Below, piece after piece: positions 59,064 through 64,000 of a stretch of 64,000 nt of DNA. Source of the stretch: Pegoplata infirma. Taxonomy: Eukaryota > Arthropoda > Insecta > Diptera > Anthomyiidae. Numbering within the stretch: position 1 is the first letter of the stretch; the number at the start of each line of letters is the position of its first letter. A program made the position numbers and the translations under genes. The notes beneath the pieces are model-generated. The model made no database searches and had not been told where the DNA came from. It saw nothing but the letters and a program-made list of their open reading frames with translations. The stretch lies in the NCBI GenBank assembly GCA_963921195.1, contig OY992536.1, positions 7,750,001 to 7,814,000 of the forward strand, read 5' to 3'.

Positions 59064-59509
59064 CATTGGTGGTAATTTTGCAATGCTTTCCAAACTTGTT
59101 TAGTTTTAAAGCAATGCTTTTTAAACTTGCTTAGTTTTAAAAGCATTGGTAACTTAAAAATTACACTCGAAAAAAATTTTACACTCAAAAAAAAAAAAAA
59201 ATACACTCAAAAAAATTTAGTTTTTTTTACAAAAATGTCAATATTTTGTGTACATACGTACGTGCATTCACTCAAAAATATTTTTACAGTAAAAAAACAT
59301 TACACTTGAAAAAATTTTTACACTAAAAAAAAAAAAAAAGTTTTTCTTTTTTTTTTTAAAATGACAAAAAAAAAAGTTTTTTACTCAAAACAAAATATTT
59401 CTAATCAAAATTGTTAATTTTTTTCACGTTAAAAATGTACTATCCCTTAAAAAGGCATTGTGGAGGGTATTTATAGATTCGGCAAAGTCGAATTTAACTT
59501 TTCTACTTG

Positions 59510-60540
59510 TTTTTTATTAAATTTTTAACCTGTTTCACATGCTTATTTCCAATTCAATGGATAATCATCATCAAGCATAATAGAAAAATAAAATCAAAAT
59601 AACAAAACCGTACTCATACTGTGCACTTATAAAAGTTGTATTAAAAGTTTTGTTTTTGTTCTTCTGCTACATACAGGTGGGTGTTGATGATGGCTGCACA
59701 GGAAAAAACTAATTGTTATATTGATTGTAAATACAAGTCATTTTTGTGGCCAATGACCATTGGTGATAAGTGGAAATCAGTTTTTAAAAATTGAAAAAGC
59801 TATCGGTATCGTTTTTAAAAAATTAAGAATTTTTAAGCAAAAAATCGGAAAAAAAAAATATCTGTCGTTCTTCCAAGGGTTCTGGCCAGGGTGTGAAAAG
59901 TTAGGTGTTGAAAACCACACAAAAACATGCTTTAAGTAACATTAGTACGTCATAAAAAATATTTAATTAAAAGTTTTAGTAACTCTAAAAAATTTTTAAG
60001 CACAAAAAAAAATTACACTCAAAAATATTTTTACACTCAATTTTTTTTTTGTTCAAAAATAATTATAAAGTTTTTCTACTCAAAATAATAATCCATTGTA
60101 GAGATGTAGAGGGAGCGTGAGTAAAAAAAAAGTTTGCGTGAGCGTGAGTCAAAATCCACTGAACCAAAAAGGTTAATGATCTCGATCTGACCTATATTGG
60201 TATTACAAATTCATTATTTTTTTTCTGTGTTGGTTGGCTGGCAGTTAAAAAAAATAAACTTCAAATATGCAGATTTTCATTTTTACATTAAGAAACAGGA
60301 AAAAAAACGTCGTTGTTGTAGTATTATAAAATTCAACAAAACAAATGCAAGTGAAAAGATGTTTATTTTCTTCACAAAATACGAAAAGAAAGTTAGTGAA
60401 AATACAATTCTATATGAAAAGTATGTAGAAAAAAAAGTGAAAAAAACCTTGACAAAAAGGTGTTAACAAACATGAACACTAGTTAGAATGGGGCTAAAAA
60501 AATAATATTGGAATCCATCAAAAAAAAAAAACATATTGTG
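59510..60540. other. non-coding with small repeat remnants
   Basis: TACACTC units remain at about 60005-60045 (DL-A remnant). A left end of family E (TAGAGATGTAGAGGGAGC, with 'gcgtgagcgtgagtcaaaat') lies at 60105-60160. The 89-residue Lys-rich frame at 60197 is not recognised. Confidence 0.45.
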
Positions 60541-60690
60541 CTCTATTTGGGAATACTCTTTCACCATTCACATGACTTTTTAAAATTTCATATACCAATT
60601 AATTTAAATCTTAAAATTTGAAAGAATATCAAATTTTAAAAAAATAGTTGAATGGAGAAGGATTGTATTTAATTTTGAATTAGAAAGCTT
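60540..60690. repeat. foldback K2 (degenerate)
   Basis: 'gtgctctatttgggaatac', 'tttcaccattcacatg' and the inverted 'ttgaatggagaagg' match K1 at 33.5 kb. Confidence 0.5.
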
Positions 60691-60734
60691 TCACCGCAAA
60701 TGCAGCTGCATTTCAAATAATACTATTTTTAAAC

Positions 60735-60820
60735 CCAATTAGCGGTAAAGGGTATATATACAATAAGTTCATCATTCCATTTATAACTCATCGAAATATT
60801 TGTCTGGGACCCCATCAAGG
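60735..60820 (-). mobile_element. DL-A terminal fragment
   Basis: 'agggtatatatacaataag', 'catcattccatttataac' and 'gtctgggaccccatcaagg' match the start of DL-A3. It is cut by foldback P. Confidence 0.5.
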
Positions 60821-62190
60821 ATATGAGTCATTTCACACCAACTGTTCCACTACAGAAAAACCATGGTGGTTTCAATAGGATATCATTTGAAAAGTATTCA
60901 CCCTTAAGGCACTGTTAAATAACAAAAATAAAATTTAAGATTTTTCGAAAAATGGGCCTTGGGGGCATGGTCAAAAATTGAAAATTTCAGCATTTTTTGC
61001 CTAAGTGTCTTTATTTCAATATTTATGCCAATAAAATGAAACACAATGAAGCCTTTGAAATAAAAGTTTTTTATAGATTTTTGTATGGGCTATCGATTAA
61101 AAAAATAAAAATTGGAAAATTTTCAGAAGAAGTTCTGAATTTTTTAAATTTAAACTTAAACTTTATTTATAAAAAAACATGCCACAATTTTATTTCTTTT
61201 TTAAATGTTTAAAAATTAGTTAAGGTGTATATCTATCTGTTCTGAAATTTTCAGAGATGAATTTTTCCTTGTTTTCGAGAAAAAAAATGTTGAACATTGC
61301 ACTATGCTTATAATTTACAATAATGGGGTATATTACGTATGCGAATGAGTAATATTAACTATTAAAAAACATTTAAAATAGAGATGTGATCGTGGGTAAG
61401 TTTTTTTTTACCATCACGCACTCTCACCAAGGAAATAATATTAATCACGAATGATCATTTATTTTGCTCACGCTCAGTCACGCTCACGTGAGTATCGTGC
61501 CCGTGACAACATTTTTTTCAACTCACGTGAGCGTACGTGAAAGTGAGGAAAATTAAAAATCGTGCGTGATTAAAACTTTTCCTTCGTGAGCGTGCGTGAT
61601 CGTCAAAAACACTCCCCCACGAAAACATCTCTATTTTAAATGTTTTTTAAGAGTTAATATTACTCATTCGCATCCGTAATATATCCCATTATTGTAAAGT
61701 ATAAGCATAGTGTAATGTTCAACATTTTTTTTCTCGAAAACAAGGAAAAAAGCATCTCTGAAAATTTCAGAACAGATAGATATACACCTTAACTAATTTT
61801 TTAACATTTAAAAAAGAAATAAAATTGTGGCATGTTTTTTGATAAATAAAGTTTAAGTTTAAATTTAAAAAATTCAGAACTTCTTCTGAAAATTTTCCAA
61901 TTTTTATTTTTTTAATCGATAGCCCATACAAAAATCTATAAAAACCTTTTATTTTAAAGGCTTCACTGTGTTTCACTAATTTTGCATAAATATTTAAATA
62001 AAGGTGCTAAGGCAAAAAATTCAGATATTTTCAATATTTGACCATGCCTACAAAGCCCACTTTTTGAAAAAACTGAAATTTTATTTGTGTTATTTAATAG
62101 TGACATAAGGACGAATACTCTGCAATTGATTTCATATTGACACGACATCACTTTTTTTTTGCTGAACATTTGGTGTGGAATGCCTCATAT
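60821..62190. repeat. 1.37-kb foldback P
   Basis: The arms, about 555 bp each, start ATATGAGTCATTTCACACCA and end with the complement at 62190 (ATATGAGGCATTCCACACCA). They include 'aaatgggccttgggggcat' at the left and a diverged complement at the right. The loop is a family E element. Frames at 60997 (+) and 61767 (-) are the same sequence in mirror, not two genes. Confidence 0.85.
61379..61633. mobile_element. family E hAT-like element at the centre of P
   Basis: TAGAGATGTGATCGTGGG at the left and the complement ACATCTCTA at the right frame 255 bp rich in CACGC, CTCAC and CACGTGAG. The flanks 'atttaaaa' and 'ttttaaat' are mirror images because of the host palindrome, so a duplication cannot be tested. 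Confidence 0.65.
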
Positions 62191-63212
62191 GGGTCATTCC
62201 ATGCCAAATCGGACAGTTTAAAATTTTTTTTTTAACAAAGAAATTGTTTCCGCTGTTTTTTTTAACTAATTTCTTTTTCCTTATTATTTTTAACAAAAAA
62301 AAAAAAATTTTAAATTTTTTTTTTTTTAAATTAGGGTTTTTGAAAAAATATTTTTTACATTTTATAAGGTATTATACATTCCGCAGGCTGAATTTAATTG
62401 GATATTTGGATAAGGATATTTTTTAAACACAATCCTTTTAAGATATTCTAATAAATCGGTTAATTTCCGCCCACTCCAATGAATTTGTAAAAAACATTTT
62501 ACACATTCATACAACATTGCACATTTTCATTTTATAATCCAAACACAAATATACATTTGACATAGAATATGATGTTGTTATTACAAGTACAAAATAAAAG
62601 TATGCCAAGATCTTGCACATTACGTATGAGTATTTTCAATTTCATCATAAACATATGCAATACGCACACAAACACAAACACACACATGTTTATGCAAAAT
62701 AATTCAAATGCAAACACACACATAAAAAAAACTTTCTTATAGTTATTCGTATGAGCATAAACCATATGAACTAAACTTTACATAAAAGTATTCATATTTG
62801 GATGTATGTATGTGTTTATCATAATACATACAATAACAACAATAAGAATGAAAAAATAAAAAATAAAATATTTGTAGATTTGTTTTATTTCATACTCATA
62901 CGAGTATTTGTATATTTCTTTTTTCACAAACATTTTGTTTATTCATGTACTATATTTATATACACAAAAACGCACATACACTTACACATACTTTGGTAAA
63001 ATATTTATAGAGAACCCACACACATACATAAATGCTTACATATAACCATAAAAACCAAAATGCATTAATATGCATTAGCAGGTGTTTGTTTATAGGTGTT
63101 ACGATTTAAGCATGCATACATGAGAACAATAGGGAGGCTCAAGATTTCTTAACAATTTTCACTCTCAACACCAAAATTCTAAACGTTTCTCTGTATGAAA
63201 TACGTAACATTG
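62191..63212. other. AT-rich non-coding stretch
   Basis: T-runs (62220-62345) and ACACA-rich simple sequence (62640-63060). Short frames only. Confidence 0.45.
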
Positions 63213-63352
63213 TACAAAGATCTACATTACAGACCATTTGCACATACATACATATAGTAGTTCTCTCAGGCTAATAAGAGAATAGTTCTTCTCTCAGCTC
63301 GTGTAGAACAACTACTGTATGTATGCAAATGGTTTGTAATACAGATGTTTGT
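63213..63352. repeat. small palindrome
   Basis: 'cattacagaccatttgca', 'catacatacatatagtag' and 'ttctctcag' at the left are mirrored by 'actgtatgtatgcaaatgg' and 'tttgtaatacagatg' at the right; arms of about 60 bp. Confidence 0.7.
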
Positions 63353-63718
63353 ACGATAGTATGTTTGTTTTTAAAAGAAATGACAAGTTCGGACATTTTG
63401 TTTAAAATTTAAAGCTATATTATGTTTTATTTGAAATAATTCTGATTATGTCAACTTACATACGAATAGAGGACTTTATGTTTTTTCTCCATCGATTGTC
63501 AGTTTGCTAAATATTTTTGACAAGATCCCTACAAGATCGAAACACGTGTCGAGTAAGTCTTTCAAAATTACCGAATAGTTTCTTGAAAATTGTTACTTTG
63601 ATAATATTACCGTAGTGATTAGTATAGAAATGTAACCTCGAGCTAGAGTAATATTTTTTCAAACAAGGATAGCACGCGTCAACATCCATTCATACTTTGA
63701 ATAAAAGGGAATACAAAA
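63353..63718. other. spacer
   Basis: A 60-residue minus-strand frame (63507-63689) has slightly richer composition than its surroundings, but I do not recognise it. Confidence 0.35.
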
Positions 63719-64000
63719 CAAGTAGAAAAATTAAATTCGACTTGGCCGAATCTATGAATACCCTCCACAATGCCCTTTTTAAGTTATAGTAAATTTTCTA
63801 GAGTAAAAAAATAACATTTTTGATTAGAAATATTTTATTTTGTGTAAAAAAACTTTTTATTTTAACTAATTTTTGAAAAAAAAAAAAATTATTTACTAAT
63901 TTTTTTTTTGAGTGTAAAATTTTTTTTGAGTGTAAAATTTTTTTCGAGTGTATTTTTTTTCTTTTAGTGTAAAAATATTTTTGAGTAACAAAAATGCGAT
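63719..64000 (+). mobile_element. DL-A4, left end, cut by the window
   Basis: CAAGTAGAAAAATTAAATT, TTCGACTTGGCCGAA, 'gaataccctccacaatgcc' and GAGTGTAAAA units match DL-A1 1821-2110 almost base for base and in the same orientation. The rest lies outside the window. Confidence 0.8.

Larger units (their letters stand above)
56995..59509 (-). mobile_element. DL-A3, inverted, array lost, with Transib-like insert
   Basis: It begins 'tataccctccactctag', followed by 'aagtttgtcattccgtttg' and 'catgatcctcgatcg'. 'gcgatgtcc' then jumps straight to 'ggtattgcaatccagcc', so the GTCY stretch and about 95 bp next to it are deleted compared with DL-A2. It resumes after D3 with TACACTC units and ends 'gattcggcaaagtcgaattt' and CTTG. 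Confidence 0.8.

Noticed and set aside
60997..61976. Two related proteins encoded on opposite strands
   Set aside because: They are mirror arms of foldback P, with AT-driven composition and no domain.

Overview
This window looks like repeat-dense, AT-rich intergenic or deep-intronic DNA from a fly. A higher dipteran, probably calyptrate (blowfly or house-fly group), is my inference. It rests on dispersed elements that resemble the DINE-1/INE-1 and mini-me repeats of Diptera as I remember them: a short hairpin near one end, TATACCCTCC and GGAGGGTATA modules, a GTCY tetranucleotide stretch and a TA-rich tract before 'actttatggggtcctagacc'. I found no complete protein-coding gene, rRNA gene, intact tRNA gene or CRISPR array. 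The long open frames at 2.5-11.3 kb and 20.3-23.3 kb are tetranucleotide repeats that are open in every frame.

Layout. 1-1.8 kb: AT-rich DNA with a repeat remnant. 1.8-11.45 kb: one DINE-like element (DL-A1) whose GTCY stretch has grown to an uninterrupted 8.76 kb (GACA)n array. 11.5-14.9 kb: nested DL-B copies, a TA-target MITE with a DL-B insertion inside it, poly-T/CATCA arrays and a 35-bp minisatellite. 16.4-17.9 kb: a 160-bp-period repeat split by a Transib-like element. 20.0-23.2 kb: a second DINE-like family (DL-B) carrying a 2.63 kb (GACA)n array at the matching place. 23.5-31.8 kb: hAT-like elements, a 1 kb foldback and more DL copies. 33.5-37.9 kb: foldbacks and inverted modules with two short coding-like islands. 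39.4-44.0 kb: a nested set of insertions inside DL-A2. 44.2-51.2 kb: hAT MITE, foldbacks, a second minisatellite, DL-G2 and a tRNA-derived SINE. 51.2-54 kb: mostly unique, with one candidate 73-nt exon. 54-60 kb: DL-A3 holding a second Transib-like element that itself holds a foldback. 60.7-62.2 kb: a 1.37 kb foldback with a hAT-like element at its centre. 63.7 kb to the end: the start of DL-A4.

Orientation of DL elements is given relative to DL-A1 ('+' means hairpin terminus at the left and GACA on the + strand). Family letters (DL-A, DL-B, DL-B2, DL-G, C to P) are my own labels. Several insertions could be proved inside the window because another copy supplies the empty site. These give 8-bp target duplications for hAT-like elements, 5-bp for the Transib-like ones, TA for several MITEs, and no duplication for a DL-B insertion, as expected of Helitron-type elements. 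The window's main story is two giant tetranucleotide arrays born from seeds carried by mobile elements, set in a dense nest of non-autonomous DNA transposons.
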